In this document: piece after piece, positions 21,963 through 35,148 of the stretch
Layout of the letters: each line of letters starts with the position of its first letter
How positions within the stretch are numbered: the first letter of the stretch is position 1
NCBI RefSeq assembly: GCF_019320115.1
Contig: NC_089584.1
Location: forward strand, 75,702,791 to 75,766,790
DNA from: Miscanthus floridulus
Lineage: Eukaryota > Streptophyta > Magnoliopsida > Poales > Poaceae
Length of the DNA: 64,000 nt
Direction: 5' to 3'
Notes under the pieces: model-generated
The model's input: only the letters and a program-made list of their open reading frames with translations
What the model was told of the DNA's origin: nothing
Databases searched by the model: none
Made by a program: the position numbers and the translations under genes

Positions 21963-23173
21963 CATAGTTTTTAAGGCATCACCTAGGTGATGACTAGTCA
22001 TCCGAGCGGATTTTTAAACCTAGAATCACTGTCGCCGCATCCTCCTAGTGTATGGCATCGCCTCATGGTTGAAGTCATCCTTCTCGCTAAGGTGGACGCC
22101 GCAGGATGAAAAGGCACGGGAAAAGAGCGGCGTCGCGTGCTCGAGGGGGTAGGAAAAGTGTGGCATGATGCCCTTGCGTGGGAAAAGCAGTGGAGCCACA
22201 CCTACACCGCCCGCCAAAGGCTCCCAATCCCCATTGCCTCTAAGAGAGTGAGAGAGGGAGGGGAAAGGAAGGAGAAAGCAAGAGAGGAGAGAGCAGTTGT
22301 GCACCTCAAATCTGGCAACGACGGCAGCATAGGCGACTGCCCCATGTGAGTCTATCCTAGCCATGTGAGGCCGCCCGTCCGCTTAACTCTGCTCCATGTA
22401 GCGACTACTCCATTCAATCATGAGACTCCGACAGTCTGCTCCATTCGTGACTTTGTCCCCATCCATGACCAAATCTCGCTCCATCCACCACGAGCCATGA
22501 CCGACTCTAGTGTTGTCCACTTTTGCAAACGATTCTAGCCCCACAACTCTGCTCTACTCCGCACAACTAGCAGGTATATCCTCCCCTCCTCTTTCCTCTG
22601 CTGCTCACTGTGGCTCTGCTCTTCCTCCCCCTTCTTCCTTTGCTCTTCCTCCCCCTCGTTCTCATGCTCTACTCCTTCTTGTACCCCTTTGATGTACTTT
22701 GCTCTCTCTATTGTGCTCCTTTCTCCTATTTATTCTATGTAGAGTTTGATAGTTGGAATGGATAGCTCACAAGTGTGTTCCTTTTTGTCTGATGTGGTTA
22801 CCTAATTGTTGTGAATAATTAATATATGCTTGACTTCTTGTCTGTCTGATGTTTGAACTTTGCTGCATAAGAGAGATTAATTTATTGATCTATGTCATTG
22901 ACCCATTGTTATATGTGCCCCTGAGGCTCTGATGGTGAACACCAGTATAAAAATGCCTAATTGCCTATGTCTATTACATGTACATGTACTGGTTGTCTGC
23001 TAGTATTTTTTCTGACACTTGCCATTGCCAACTTGCTACTTTTCTAATGCTAGATTACTGTCACTATTTCACTACTTAGATTACATTACTACAAGCTGCA
23101 TCGAGTACTCAATCTCCTCAATTTTTAATTAATCTTTTGGTTCTTTTTATGCAGCACAAACCAACAGGAAAGA

Positions 23174-25880
23174 ATGGTAAGTCCACCTTCTATCAACAAT
23201 GAGAACTATGATCCTAATGTAGACAAAGCAAGAAAGGCCAACTCAAATTATCTAGGCTAGAAGTATGGATATTGGGCAAACCTTCATAAGCTAGATAAGG
23301 TGACATGTACTCTTTGTGACACTGAGGTTTCTGGTGGGATAAAAAGGTTGAAGCAGCATCTGGCAGGTGGATATGGAGTGCAAAAATGTGTCCTAAGACC
23401 ACCACTGCCATTAGGAAGGAGATGATAGATTACTTGGAATCCAATAAGAGGACATGGCCATTGTTCAACGAAAAGGGTGATGAGCCACACGAGGAACCAA
23501 CAGATGTGGTGGTGGTGGATGCAGTAGCAGCCCCAGCAGCTAGAGCTGAATTTGTTCAAGTTGAAGACACTACACCTATAGAATCCCAAGCTTCCAAGGT
23601 GCAGCCAAGTTTAGGGACTATAGCTAAACAAAGGCATGCAAATTATTTATTCAAGGCTACTACAGCAAGAAATACAAAGGCAAAGCCAAAGGTTAACAAG
23701 TCAATTGTTGAGATGCTTCGGAAAACACCTGAAGAACTTGTTAATGAAAGGCGTAAAGGATGTTCTTAGCCAACAATTCTAGCCAAGATAAGGACCAAAG
23801 AGGAGAAGCACTATGTGGATTAGCAGTGGGCCTTATGGTTCTATGAGTGTGGTGTGCCGTTTAATGCAGCAGCAACAAGATAGTTTGAGATTGTAGTTGA
23901 GGCAACTGCACAATTTAGTTCAGGTTACAAGCCTCCCACTCCCTATATGTTAGGTGAACCATTGCTTAAGGATGCTGAGAAATTGACCAGTTCTATGAGG
24001 GAGGAACATGAGCAGGCCTAGAAGATGTATGGCTGCACACTTATGTCAGATGGCTGGACTGATAAGAAAGGTCACCATTTGATCAACTTCCTCGTCAATA
24101 GCCCTACGGGGACTTATTTCTTGGAGTCTGTTGATGCATCAAGTGAGGTACATGATGCATTTATGCTTGTTGATTTACTAGAGGAAATACAAGGTGGTTC
24201 AAGTTATCACTAATAATGGAGCTAATTACAAGGTAGCTGGTAGAATTCTAATGGAAAGGATTCCTATGATGTATTGGAGCCCATGTGTTGCACACTGCTT
24301 GGATCTTATGCTGGAAGAGATAGGGAACTTGAAGGAATTTAAGAAGCCCATTGCAAGAGCCAAACGTGTCACAACTTTCATCTATAGGCATAGGAGAATT
24401 CTTAGTTTGATGAGAGAAAAGACAGGGGCTGATCTTGTGAGACCTGTAGCCACTCGATTTGCCACCTCTTTCCTCACTTTAAAAAGTTTGCACAAGCATA
24501 GAGATGCTTTGAAGGCTTTATTTGTTAGTGAAGAAGGGTTGTGGAACAAATTGGCAAAAACTGTAGCCGATCAAGAAGTGCACAACACTGTGCTCTCTGT
24601 GGAATTTTTGAATTTAGTTGAAGATTGCCTTAGAGCTTCAACCCCTCTTCTTATTGTTCTTAGGGTGGTTGATGCTGATGAGAGGCCTACAATGCCAGAG
24701 GTTGTAGCACTAATGAATCATACAAAAGAGAAGATCAAGCTCAGCTTTGCTACTAAAAACAAGAAAACCTTGCTCAAGAATATCATTAAGATCATTAAGA
24801 CGTGTTGGGTGACACAAATGGACCATCCTTTGTATGGGGCTGCACTGTATTTGAACCCAGGAAGACCGCATTCTCTCATACAAGCTAATGATGATGCAAC
24901 TGTTGGGCAGTTAAGAGGCTGTTTTCTTGATGTGCTTGGAAGAATGCTGGAGGATGCAGAAATTAGAAGCAAGATTGATGCTCAATCCTTGGACTATGAA
25001 GGCCTTAGAGGAGATGCATTCTCAAACAAATTGGCCAAGCAAAACCTACTGAATTTGAACCCTTGTATGTGCTATTTTTCTTGTAATTACAACAGGTTTT
25101 AGTATATTTCATCTCAAAATGCTAATATATGTTTGTATTTGGCAATATAGTTGATTGATGGCGTTCATATGGTGGTTGGGCTATTGAGCTTCAAAGGTTT
25201 GCTAGACGCATTGTTAGTCTTTGTGCTTCATCCTCTGGTTGTGAGAGAAATAGGAGTACATTTGAGTTTGTGAGTATTGCCAACTTCACTAGTCACTATT
25301 TTCTTCTAATTGTTTTGTGCTCAGCTAGCCAATTAATAACACCTTTATTTGTTATTTTCTCATTCTTCTTTTGTAGATGTATACAAAGAAAAGAAATAGG
25401 TTGTTGTATAAGCAATTGAATGACATTGTGTTTGTTTCCTACAACCGAAAGATGAAGACCAGGTTTCAATTAAGGCGTGAGAAAAAAGGGGAAAATTTTG
25501 ATCCTTTGGTCATTGAGGAATTTGATTGGGACAACGAGTGGGCTGACTCCTCCTATGTTCATCCTCAAGGTGCCCATGGGTGTGATAATGGTGACAATGG
25601 TAATGGCCTTACATGGGAACATGTGGATGAAGCTATTGGTGCATCAAGCTCACTGCGAGGTAGCAATCTTCCAAGGAATGCCAGCAGCAAGCGTAAAAGA
25701 AATGGACAGTTAAGGTTGGCTGAACTTGAAGAAGACTTAGGTTTGCCCAATGTAGAAGAGGAAGATCCACATGACGATGCTGATGTGAGTGATTGTGAGT
25801 AGGATCCCAATGGCTCTAATGGTGGCGGTGAAAATATGGAGGCTCCAAACATCCTTGATGAGTTTGATGATGGATATTGA
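23174..25880 (+). pseudogene. hAT transposase gene, multi-exon, with stops and a frameshift
   Basis: From the N-terminus: BED zinc finger (about 23260-23390; YWANLHKLDKVTCTLC, GGIKRLKQHLAGG), then a 2-nt insertion-type frameshift near 23390 and the KTTTAIRKEM segment, then a DUF659-like catalytic region (23820-24210; CTLMSDGWTDKKGHHLINF) and the core continuing at 24194-25070 (VITNNGANYKVAG, YWSPCVAHCLDLMLEEIG). The dimerisation region (25150-25269; IELQRFARRIVSLCASSSGC) is followed by an intron (GTGAGT at 25270 to an AG near 25377) and an acidic C-terminal exon. TAG codons occur near 23260, 23767, 23821, 23880, 24018 and 25800, and a TAA near 24211. The conserved ERNWS motif reads ERNRS. Non-functional. 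Confidence 0.85.
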
Positions 25881-26021
25881 CTGTTGAGAGTTGGCTGCTA
25901 GCATATTTTAGATCTGCACTAAAATTACTTTTGTGCTGTACTTGTGCACTACTTAGCATGCCATGAGACTCTAACTTTTGGGGGTTGGGCTAAGTTATGT
26001 AATTTGTTGCTATGGACTACT

Positions 26022-26160
26022 AATTATGCCACTAAGACTATCTTACATAGTTATATTTGTGAACTGCTTGTAATGTGGCTAACTATGCCACTAAGACTCT
26101 TATCTATATTTCTGGAATGTTTGTAATGTGGCTAACTATGCCACCAAGACTCTTATCTAA
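26022..26160 (+). repeat. Short tandem repeat in hAT 3' region
   Basis: About 2.5 imperfect copies of a 53-59 bp unit containing TATGCCACTAAGACT (starts at 26025, 26084 and 26137), each followed by TGTAATGTGGCTAAC. It lies downstream of the transposase stop. Subterminal repeats often serve as transposase-binding sites in hAT elements, but these are 450 bp from the end, so that is only a possibility. Confidence 0.7.
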
Positions 26161-26606
26161 GTTTATGGGCTGATGTAATGATGATATATTGATATTTGCT
26201 TGTGTCTTTTGTTGCTAAATTCCCTTGTTGTTGCTAAATTCCTTATTGTATATGTAGCTTGTTGTTTGGGAGAAGAAAAGAGAGTTTAGATTATCAAAAG
26301 GTATTTCACTATCCATATTTAATCTGATTACAAAGTATTTCTGTTACATAATTATATTAATGAGTCACACATGTTGAAACTTGTTAGGGGCTATATGGCA
26401 CATGGAAGAAGACAACTGGAAATAGGAGGATCACTGCTACATGGGCTCCAGAATTGGTAGCACAAAGGTATGTATAAGTGTATGTTGTGCTGTCCTATGG
26501 AAGGTTAGAGTATGTGTATGGCGTTGCCATACCGCGTGCCTAACTCGCCTACTCATCTAGAAGGGGGTGGAGCGCCGCACCTCGCTTTACCGCCTTAAAA
26601 ACTATG

Positions 26607-28418
26607 CTCAAGGAAATGGCTTTCAAGCAATTCTACCATGCAACCTATCACAGTTCAATTGCATAAAAGTAAAGCACTAGCAGCTACTTATTACATGTCT
26701 AATAGGATTCTACAAGGTTGGGTGGGACATGGCACCTATTTATTTGTTAACTCTGAGATCCTCAGTGTACTTGTAGTCATCCTCCTTAGAGTCCTGTTGT
26801 CATCTGCATCTCCTCCCTCCAAAGGATTCTAGATCGATCAACATCATTTCCTAATGCAACTACCTCGTTCGTACGACAAACAAAGCAAAAGAGCTATCAA
26901 CCACTAACCAAGAAAGACTGCAAAAGAAGAGGCAACAAGGCATAGGAAGATTGAATAGCACCAAAAGAACACCAAGGGGGGAAAGACTTAGCCCTAGCGG
27001 AAGACTTCCGATCCTTGGGCCAAAACAGGTAGATGTGGTTGTTTGCTAAGAACAAACTCAAGTCATAGCCTAGCCAGTACTTCTTGGACCAATCGTGTTG
27101 ACCTATACAGCCTCAAGAATAATGGCCAAGACCCTAGATCAACTTAAGCAAACACCATGGAAAAACAAGGCTAGCCCTCATGAAGCGAGTATGTATCCTT
27201 GGGCTTAAAAAGGAGAAAGTTGGCTAGGCATGTCCATGTCACATCCTCGGTAGCGACGACACTCTAAAGGTTGATCGGGCTGACTCGCATGGTTCTGATG
27301 ACACGACATAGACCATAGCTTTGCTAACTAGAACTGATGTCTGGTCTTTGATCTAATCGTCATGGCTAAGGACAGGATCGAACAGAGCGGGCTAAGGAGA
27401 AGGGAAAAAGTTCTGATCTCTCTCAATCCATATGCCATCGTAATTGATGAGAACCAAAGAGAGGGTGAAATAGAAAGATAAGGAGAGGAACAGTGGTCTG
27501 CTTCTTGCAATCCTCATGCCATAGTAAAATACAGGGCATCGGAAAGGAGTGACACACAGAAGAACACCAGCGCCTAATTCCATTCATAGGGTACCTTGAC
27601 TCGCCTGCACTAAATGGCACCGTGAGAACCTAAGGAGTGCTAATGCCTAAAATAGGTACAAGCATACAAGGGGCTTGAGCATGAAAGAGCCAAAAGAAGG
27701 GAAAAAGACACGGGATTCACCTTCCTTTTATCCAATTGCCATAGCAATTGATGGGAATCAAAGGAATGGAATCAAGAGGGCAATAAACACCAAACAAACA
27801 AAAAGGGAACTTGGTTCCATAGCACTTCAACTTACATGTCATGACTCTGGTTTCATAGCACTTTAGTTTTACATGTCATGGCAAGAACATGAGACAAAGA
27901 TGTTGGAACAAGAAGATCAATCCCCATCTTACTAGATCGATAGGAACCGATAGATGGGAGAAGAGAGGAGAGAAGAATAGTCTCCATATTCTTCTGACCA
28001 ACTTGCCATGGAAATAGGCTAGGGTTGAAAGAAAGAGACACAAACCCTGTGGTCTCTCGATCTGCCAACTCATAGGTCACCACGACCTATGTGCAACTAG
28101 ATCGGCACTATGCAATCCCTAAGGTTCGTAGCAGTGCATTTGTCACCGCAAGAACCAAAAGGAATGCTACGGTCAATGTGGCACAAGCATATGAGATGAC
28201 TAGGAAGAACAAAAGAGCAAAGGAAGGCAAAAGAGCAAAAGAGGTAGAGCCCAATGAATACAGCGATGCAACTCGCGGTCATGAGCTTTACCCACATGAG
28301 TTGGCTTCTGCAAGTTCCACGATGGTCATCCCCTAGTTCATCTCCTATATACTAGGTCATGATGGACTCATCATGTGCGGGTAGGAAGTGCACCGATGTC
28401 AAGCCCATGGTCACCACA
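26607..28418 (-). mobile_element. 5' LTR of LARD-like element, part 2
   Basis: Continues the LTR after the hAT target duplication (26607-26614) up to the chromovirus target duplication CCACA (28414-28418). No protein-like open frame; the short frames at 27328-28336 lack known motifs. Confidence 0.6.
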
Positions 28419-29331
28419 TGATGAGGACATCACTCCTTCGGATGTACCAGCTGATCCTCCAACCGTCATGCAAGGTCCAATGACCTAGGCTCGAATGCGT
28501 CAACTCAATTTATAGGTGAGCTCGTTCTTAAGCGATCCTTTTCATACTTTTGAGAATAGACTACTACCTAATGATGTTATCTTGCTTAGGAACATTGGAG
28601 AGGGTCAAGAGGGACTAAGAGGACGTGGAGGAGGTGATGATGACCAGCAAGGACGTCCAACACAAGCCGAAGGCCCAGTCCAACAAGAATTCGAGTCTGC
28701 CTCGGCCTCCAGGACCAGTCTGCCTTAAACTGGTCGCCCAGGACGCATCCGGACTCCGTTTTCGATGATCCATATATAGATGGAAAGCTAATTTGATAAG
28801 GAAGCCAATAAAAGTGGTTTCATGTCAAAAGCTGTTCGGCATCAACGGAAATCGTCGAAACAAGTCAGCGTCCAGAATCTGCCAGGGTGCTGCAACACCG
28901 TCTTTTGGTCTGTTGGACCATGTATCGAGTTTGGGCCCATTAGGGGCGCATCCAGGGGTCTTGCACGAACCTAGAGTCTTCATAAACAGCAGCCGCCCCT
29001 CCATTAGGGTTTGGGTTTTGCTTAGATTATTCTGTCAAGAAACAATTTCGCCGTTCTTCGGTTTGTGAGACACCAACTCGTGAGATTAATCTTTCATCTG
29101 CCATTTGGTTGCGCTCTTTCTTGTTCTTGCTTGTGTTCTTCGTTACACAGGCAGGAATTAGCCTTCTTGGCAAGGTCAACCTGGTCCGTGACTTGGTTGA
29201 TAACCAGAGGAGCTGTGGTGCTAAGATTGCAGGGTTTGATCTTTTGATCTGAAGCCAGATCGGTGTGTCATTCTCCGCCACAACGATAGTTACCATCACC
29301 TGACGGAAGATCGGGATTCCCGTCTCCATTA
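28419..29331 (+). mobile_element. 5' LTR of CRM-like element
   Basis: 913 bp, from TGATGAGGAC to TCTCCATTA. It is the same length as the 3' LTR with no indel. I count about 55 substitutions (6%), roughly four transitions per transversion. It includes the same C-terminal coding segment as the 3' LTR (28516-28728 open). It ends in TTA rather than CA in both copies, so TG...TA seems to be the family terminus and not decay. Confidence 0.92.
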
Positions 29332-29333
29332 TG

Positions 29334-29346
29334 TGGTAATCAGAGC
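29334..29346 (+). promoter_or_regulatory. Primer binding site of CRM-like element
   Basis: TGGTAATCAGAGC, the initiator tRNA-Met PBS with one inserted A, two bases after the LTR end. Confidence 0.88.
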
Positions 29347-30511
29347 TAAGGTATACCATCAAGTTCACTTTTATTCCCTAGTTTGAGTGTTTCATATTCG
29401 TCCCATAGTCCAGTGCCATACTCGTTTTTCCTATCCTAAAACCTTCCGCGCCATAGCCTTTGCATATTTCAGTTTCAGAGTCCGTTGTGTTGAGTTTGTG
29501 TCCTGGTCGAGGTCTTGTTGCTGGTTAGGTTGTGTTAGAGTTTAGTTCGTGTGTTTTCCCCCATCATTTCCTTCAAATCTTGGCTGTAGTGACTAATTCT
29601 GCACACATTGTTCCCTTTTTGTCCTCTAATTCGGAGCCAATTCTTAAAACTGGTCCAGTTTTCGCATACGAACTCCGTTTTCGAAGTTCCATATATGCAA
29701 ATCGATTAGAAAAAAATTCGGATCCGTCCATCCCCAGCTTTGCTGGGGTTTGGAATTTTTAGATTGGTCAAAAAGTGGTCACAAGATCCTCATTTCGTGG
29801 TCACAAGGTTTTTGTCGATTTTCATCCAGTTTTCTGAAAATTCCACAGGCCACGTCTTACACTTGTTTGAGCTCATATTTTCTGTGGTTACTTCTTTTGT
29901 GCTCCTAAGTAAAGGAAAAATATCAATATAATAAAATAAAAAAGTCAAAATTTCCCAAAAAAAACAATGACAGCCCAAAAATAGAAAAAAAAGAGAGGGG
30001 CAAAAGAGGAACAATATCTAGAGGAGCACATAGAGAAGCCCAAAGTGAGCTGTGTTTGTGTGTGCTGTCTGGTTCCTTGTTTGTGTCGCTGTTTCCATCC
30101 ACCATACTTGTTTTTCTCATACCTATCACCTTGCTATCCACCATACTTTTGTCACAACCTGGTACTTGCAACACTTTAGACCAGCAATGAGAACAAGTAC
30201 TTTGGACTATAATTTAGCATTACTTTCTGTTATTGACTTGTGTGCCAGATATACATATTACTCTTTGTTTGCCTTCCAAGCTCCACAAATTCTTCAGATC
30301 AGTACAGACAAAGGACCTTGCAATCTCGGTACCACTACCTCACAGGTATCACGAACTAGCCGCCGGTTGTACCGCTCACTGCTTGTGTTGGTAAGAACTT
30401 GGTAAGAGCTTGGTAAGACGCTTCCACTTGCTATGAAAAGTGACACCACTACAACCACGTAGTTATTTGGTAGGGATAACTTTCACCGTTTGTCCCTGTT
30501 TTGTGTTTACA
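29347..30511. other. Untranslated leader of CRM-like element
   Basis: About 1.1 kb between PBS and gag start. It holds an A/T-rich patch (29900-30000) and no recognisable protein. Short frames at 29740-29931 and 30052-30405 lack motifs. The site AACTTGGTAAGAGCTTGGTAAG near 30400 contains two GGTAAG donor-like sequences, so a spliced leader is conceivable. Confidence 0.6.
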
Positions 30512-31935
30512 ATGGCAGGAGGTGATTAGACTGAAGATAACAATCCTAAGGGTTTCAACAAGTGTGTCAGCCAAGAGCAACTACAAGCTATTGTAGAGGA
30601 TGCCCAGAAAAGGATGAATGAGGCCGTCAGGAAGGCCGTCACTGACACACTCATTGAACTCAACATTGGCAATAGCATGGAGAGATTGGACAAGCGAATT
30701 TCCACGCTAACCGATAAGGTTACTGAGTTGGAAACCTTTGTGGTGGGCAACAACGACGTTTCCGGCAGCAACACCGATGGTCAAGACACGGTGCATGATG
30801 CCGCTAGAAATATAGGTTGAGCAGCTATCCGACAAGAGAGATTACAATAACGTCTTCGCCGCAACACGACAGGTATGGGTAGTGTCCACCACCACCACCA
30901 TCAAGATAATAATCACCGTGTGCCTGATGATCCTTATGCTAAAATTAAGTTCACAATACCATCTTTTTCGGGTCATTATAATGTTGAGGGATATCTTGAT
31001 TGGGAGATGACGGTAGAACAAAAGTTTAGTGCCCACCTTGTACCTGAGCAGCATAGAGTTAGACAAGCTACTAGTGAGTTTAAGGATTTTGCCATTATTT
31101 GGTGGAATGGGCTAGCTACACAGAATGGTTTACCTAGTACATGGGAAGAACTTAAGGTAGCTATGCGTGATCATTTTGTTCCTCCTTATCATAGAGACTT
31201 GCGTAAGAAATTGATGCGTTTAGAACAAGGAGATAAATCTGTACAGGATTACTATGGTGAGCTCCAAAAGGGATTGATGCGCTGTAGTGTTGTGGAGGGA
31301 AACGAAGATGCCATTTGTCGTTTTTATTTGGGTTTGAGGCATGAGATTCAGGACATTGTTGATTATAAAGAATTTAACACTGTCAACTAGTTGTTTCAGT
31401 TTGCTATGCTTGCAGAAAAGGAATTGCAGGGGCGTGAACAGTAGGGCAAGAGCAAGGTCAGCACTAGCACATACACGCCATGCTCGGCACCATCTTCGGG
31501 GCTGACCAAGCCAACCACTTTTTGGATGCCTCCACCAGTGAGCAAGCGACCAACAGCCTCTGGAGTTTCCAATACACCTAAGACACCTCCCGCACAACCT
31601 TCAGATTCAGGTAAAAATTCTTTGCAGGTGCCTACCAAGAGTTCCTCGTCCGTTGCATCGATGGGACGCACTTTGGGTATTCAGTGCCACCGCTACCATG
31701 GCATTGGCCATGTGTAGAAGGACTGCCCAAGTCAGCGGGCATATATTGCTACAGAAGATGGTTACATCAGCACCTCTGACATTGAGGATGAAGAAGACCA
31801 AGATGCAGATGAGGAGGATGGTGAAGTCCTTGGTGACGAGGCCACAGCATCCTATAGGAGCATTATTGTACAGCGGGTGCTCAGCTCACAAGTCCAGCAA
31901 CCTGAGAAGCTACGACGCCATAACTTGTTCTAGAT
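30512..31935 (+). pseudogene. Gag of CRM-like element
   Basis: Starts at ATG 30512 (MAGGD). A coiled-coil-like N-terminus (about 30560-30760; heptad Leu/Ile) is followed by the gag core (30940-31390; IWWNGLATQNG, FVPPYHRDLRKKLMRLEQG) and one zinc knuckle (31681-31728). In-frame TAG codons occur near 30527, 31388, 31443, 31715 and 31932, mostly after residues where Gln is expected. The knuckle reads CHRYHGIGHV: its second Cys is Tyr (TGC to TAC). The downstream linker is Ser/Pro-rich. Confidence 0.82.
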
Positions 31936-32560
31936 TTTCTTCATCATCAGCGACCGTCGAGCATGTGTCATTATTGATGGAGGTAGCTGCAACAATTTGG
32001 TGAGTTCTGATTTGGTCAAGAAGCTTGGCTTGACCATACAGCCACACCCATGTCCATACCATATTCAGTGGCTAAATGATTCTGGTAAAGCAAAGGTAAC
32101 ATAAACTTGTAGAGTTTTATTTTCCATTGGTTCTTATGCTGATTCTGTTGATTGTGATGTGGTACCTATGCAAGCTTGTTCACTCTTATTGGGTCGTCCT
32201 TGGGAACATGATAATGATGCTACACACCATGGTAGAAGTAATAAATACACTTTTGTGCATAAAGGAAAGAAAATTACTTTGGTACCGTTGACCCCTGCTC
32301 AAATTATACAAGCTGATAGAGAACGCGCTGCTAGTTTGAAGGATGTTCAATCTGAAAATCAGCAAGTTGCTAATTCTATTTTCCCACCTAAAAAGGATAA
32401 GTCTACATCTATTTCTAAGGCTGAGGGGATTAAATTGAAGGGTGGTGTTATGCTTGCAACAAAATGTGACTTTGCTGAAATTTTTGATGATGATATTTGC
32501 TATGCTTTGGTATGTAAACGAGCTATGTTTTCGCTTGATGATATTGTTAGCTCGGTACCT
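31936..32560 (+). pseudogene. Protease region of CRM-like element
   Basis: Contains IIDGGSCNNLVSSDLVKKLG (31970-32028), the protease loop of chromoviruses with its catalytic Asp intact, and the C-terminal SLLLGRPWEHDNDATHHGR segment (32175-32232). A TAA near 32102 (CAA to TAA expected) interrupts it. The frame continues into the RT connector. Confidence 0.8.
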
Positions 32561-33940
32561 CCTGCTGTCACTAAGCTTTTGCAGGAGTATGAGGACATTT
32601 TTCCAGCTGAGATACCCCTAGGGCTGCCACCTATGAGAGGGATAGAGCATCAAATTGATTTGATTCCAAGAGCAACCTTGCCCAACCGTGTTGCTTATCG
32701 AACCAATCCTAAGGAGACTAAGGAAATTCAGTGACAAGTCCAAGACCTTTTGGACCGTGGGTATGTACGTGAAAGCCTTAGTCCTTGTGCTGTTCCTATA
32801 CTTTTGGTTCCTAAGAAAGATGGAAGTTGGCGTATGTGTGTTGATTGTAGATCAATAATATTACCATTTGGTATCGTCATCCTATTCCTAGGCTAGACGA
32901 CATGTTAGATGAGTTGTGTGGTTCTATAATTTTCACTAAGATTGACTTGTGAAGTGGCTACCACCAAATTAGAATGAAACTTGGAGATGAATGGAAAACT
33001 GCGTTTCAAACCAAATTCGGATTGTATGAGTGGTTAGTAATGCCTTTTGGTTTGACAAATGCACCTAGCACTTTCATGCGCTTGATGAATGAGGTTTTAA
33101 GAGCTTTTATTGGACATTTTGTGGTAGTTTACTTTGATGATATATTGATTTACAGTAAGTCTTTTGATGAACATATGGATCACTTATGTGTTGTTTTTAA
33201 TGCTTTACGTGATGCACGTTTATTTGGTAACCTTGAGAAGTGCATCTTTTGCATGGATCGAGTTTCTTTTCTTGGCTATGTTGTAACTCCATAGGGAATT
33301 GAGGTAGACGAGATGAAAATTGAAGCCATAAAGAGCTAGCCAGTTCCCCAAACAGTCACATAGGTGAGAAGTTTTCTTGGTCTTGCAGGATTCTACCGCC
33401 GCTTCATCAAAGATTTCAGCACCATTGCTGCCCCATTGTATGAGTTGACGAAGAAAGGAGTGGTGTTTCATTGGGGAGAGGCACATGAGGAGTCCTTTGA
33501 CATTTTGAAGGACAAGCTTACACACGCACCATTGCTGCAACTTCCAAATTTTGGTAAGACTTTTGAGCTAGAATGTGATGCTAGTGGAGTTGGCATTGGT
33601 GGTGTTTTGATGCAAGATGGTAAACCTGTTGCTTACTTTAGTGAAAAATTGCATGGTCCTGTTCTTAATTATTCCATGTATGATAAAGAATTGTATGCAC
33701 TTGTTCGTTCTTTAGAGACGTGGCGTCATTATTTGTGGCCTAAAGAATTTGTTATTCATTCTGATCATGAATCGCTTAAGTATCTTCGCTCTCAAAATAA
33801 TCTGAATCGTAGGCATGCTAAATGGGTTGAATTTATTGAATATTTTCCTTATATTATCAAACACAAGAAAGGGAAGGATAATGTGATTGCTGATGCTTTG
33901 TCTAGAAGATATACATTGCTGTCCCAACTTGATTGCTAGA
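32561..33940 (+). pseudogene. Reverse transcriptase and RNase H of CRM-like element
   Basis: RT fingers (32760-32850; [15 protein letters not shown]), then a frame slip near 32855-32865, palm (32950-33300) with intact YFDDILIYS catalytic motif at about 33130-33155, thumb, and RNase H (33560-33910; [47 protein letters not shown]). Stop codons: TGA near 32733 and 32950 (CGA to TGA likely), TAG near 33292, 33339, 33361 and 33937. The polymerase motifs themselves are well preserved. Confidence 0.88.
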
Positions 33941-35148
33941 TTTTTGGTCTTCAATCCATTAAAGAACAATATGCGCTTGATCCTGATTTTAAGGATGTGT
34001 TGCTTAATTGTAGAGAGGGATGCACATGGAATAAGTTTATGATCAGCGATGGGTTTTTCTTTAGAGCTAACCGCCTATGCATTCCAGTTGGTTCCATTTG
34101 TCTTTTGTTGTTGCAGGAGGCACATGGAGGTGGATTGATGGGACATTTTGGTGCCAAGAAGACGGAGGAGGTGCTGTCCACACACTTCTTTTGGCCAAGG
34201 ATGAGGCGAGATGTAGAGCGATATGTGGCTCGGTGTGCCACATGTCAAAAAGCTAAGTCGCGGTTGAACCCACATGGTTTGTATATGCCTCTTCCTGTTC
34301 CTTCTACTCCTTGGGCAGATATATCTATGGATTTTGTGTTGGGATTGCCAAGGACTAAGAGGGGGAGGGATAGTATTTTTGTGGTGGTTGATCGTTTTTC
34401 TAAGATGGCACATTTTATTCCTTGTCATAAGAGCGATGATGCTGTTCATATTGCTGACCTTTTCTTTCAAGAAATTGTTCACTTGCATGGTATGCCTTCT
34501 ACTATTGTTTCAGATCGTGATGCAAAATTCTTGAGTCATTTTTGGTGCATGTTGTGGAATAAATTGGGGACCAAGCTGTTGTTTTCTACAACATGTCATC
34601 CCCAAACTGATGGGCAAACTGAGGTTGTGAATCGAACATTGTCCACCATGTTGAGAGCCATTTTGAAGTGCAATTTGAAGATGTGGGAAGAGTGTTTGCC
34701 GTATGTGGAGTTTGCATATAATAGGGCGGAACATTACACCGCCGAGGTAAGTCCTTTTCAGGTAGTGTATGGTTTTAACCCCCATGCTCCTATTGATCTT
34801 TTGCCTTTACCTACCACTGAGAGAATACATAGTGATGCTAGAGAGCGTGCTGATTTTATTCGTAAGTTGCATGAAACAACTAAAGCAAATATTGAAAGCA
34901 TGAATGAAAAGTATAGAATTGCTGGTAGTAAAGGTAGAAAAGAGCTTAAACTTGAACCGGGTGATTTGGTTTGGTTACATTTAAGAAAAGATAGATTTCT
35001 TGAGCTACGTAAGTCTAAATTAATGCCAAGAGCAGCTGGTCCTTATAAGATTATTGAGAAAATAAATGATAATGCATATAAACTTGAGTTGCCATCCAAG
35101 TTCGGGGTTAGTCCCACATTTAACATTGCAGATTTGAAACCTTATTAG
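33941..35148 (+). pseudogene. Integrase of CRM-like element
   Basis: Long uninterrupted frame (383 codons from 33997). HHCC zinc-binding domain (34115-34260; [21 protein letters not shown]), catalytic core with the three acidic positions visible: MDFVLGLPR (34328), [12 protein letters not shown] (34510) and [15 protein letters not shown] (34610). The C-terminal domain ends [14 protein letters not shown], followed by a TAG at 35146-35148. No canonical chromodomain follows; instead the frame continues past the TAG into the LTR. This is the best-preserved ORF of the window. Confidence 0.9.

Larger units (their letters stand above)
21963..26606 (+). mobile_element. hAT-superfamily DNA transposon, 4644 bp, autonomous type but decayed
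   Basis: Perfect 15-bp terminal inverted repeats: CATAGTTTTTAAGGC at 21963-21977 and its reverse complement at 26592-26606. Flanked by 8-bp duplications GTCAAGGT (21955-21962) and CTCAAGGA (26607-26614), 6 of 8 identical, the size typical of hAT. Encloses one transposase gene on the plus strand (about 23174-25880). The first 1.2 kb holds a CT-rich leader (22510-22690) without coding motifs. It is inserted in the LARD-like LTR, which continues on both sides. Confidence 0.9.
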
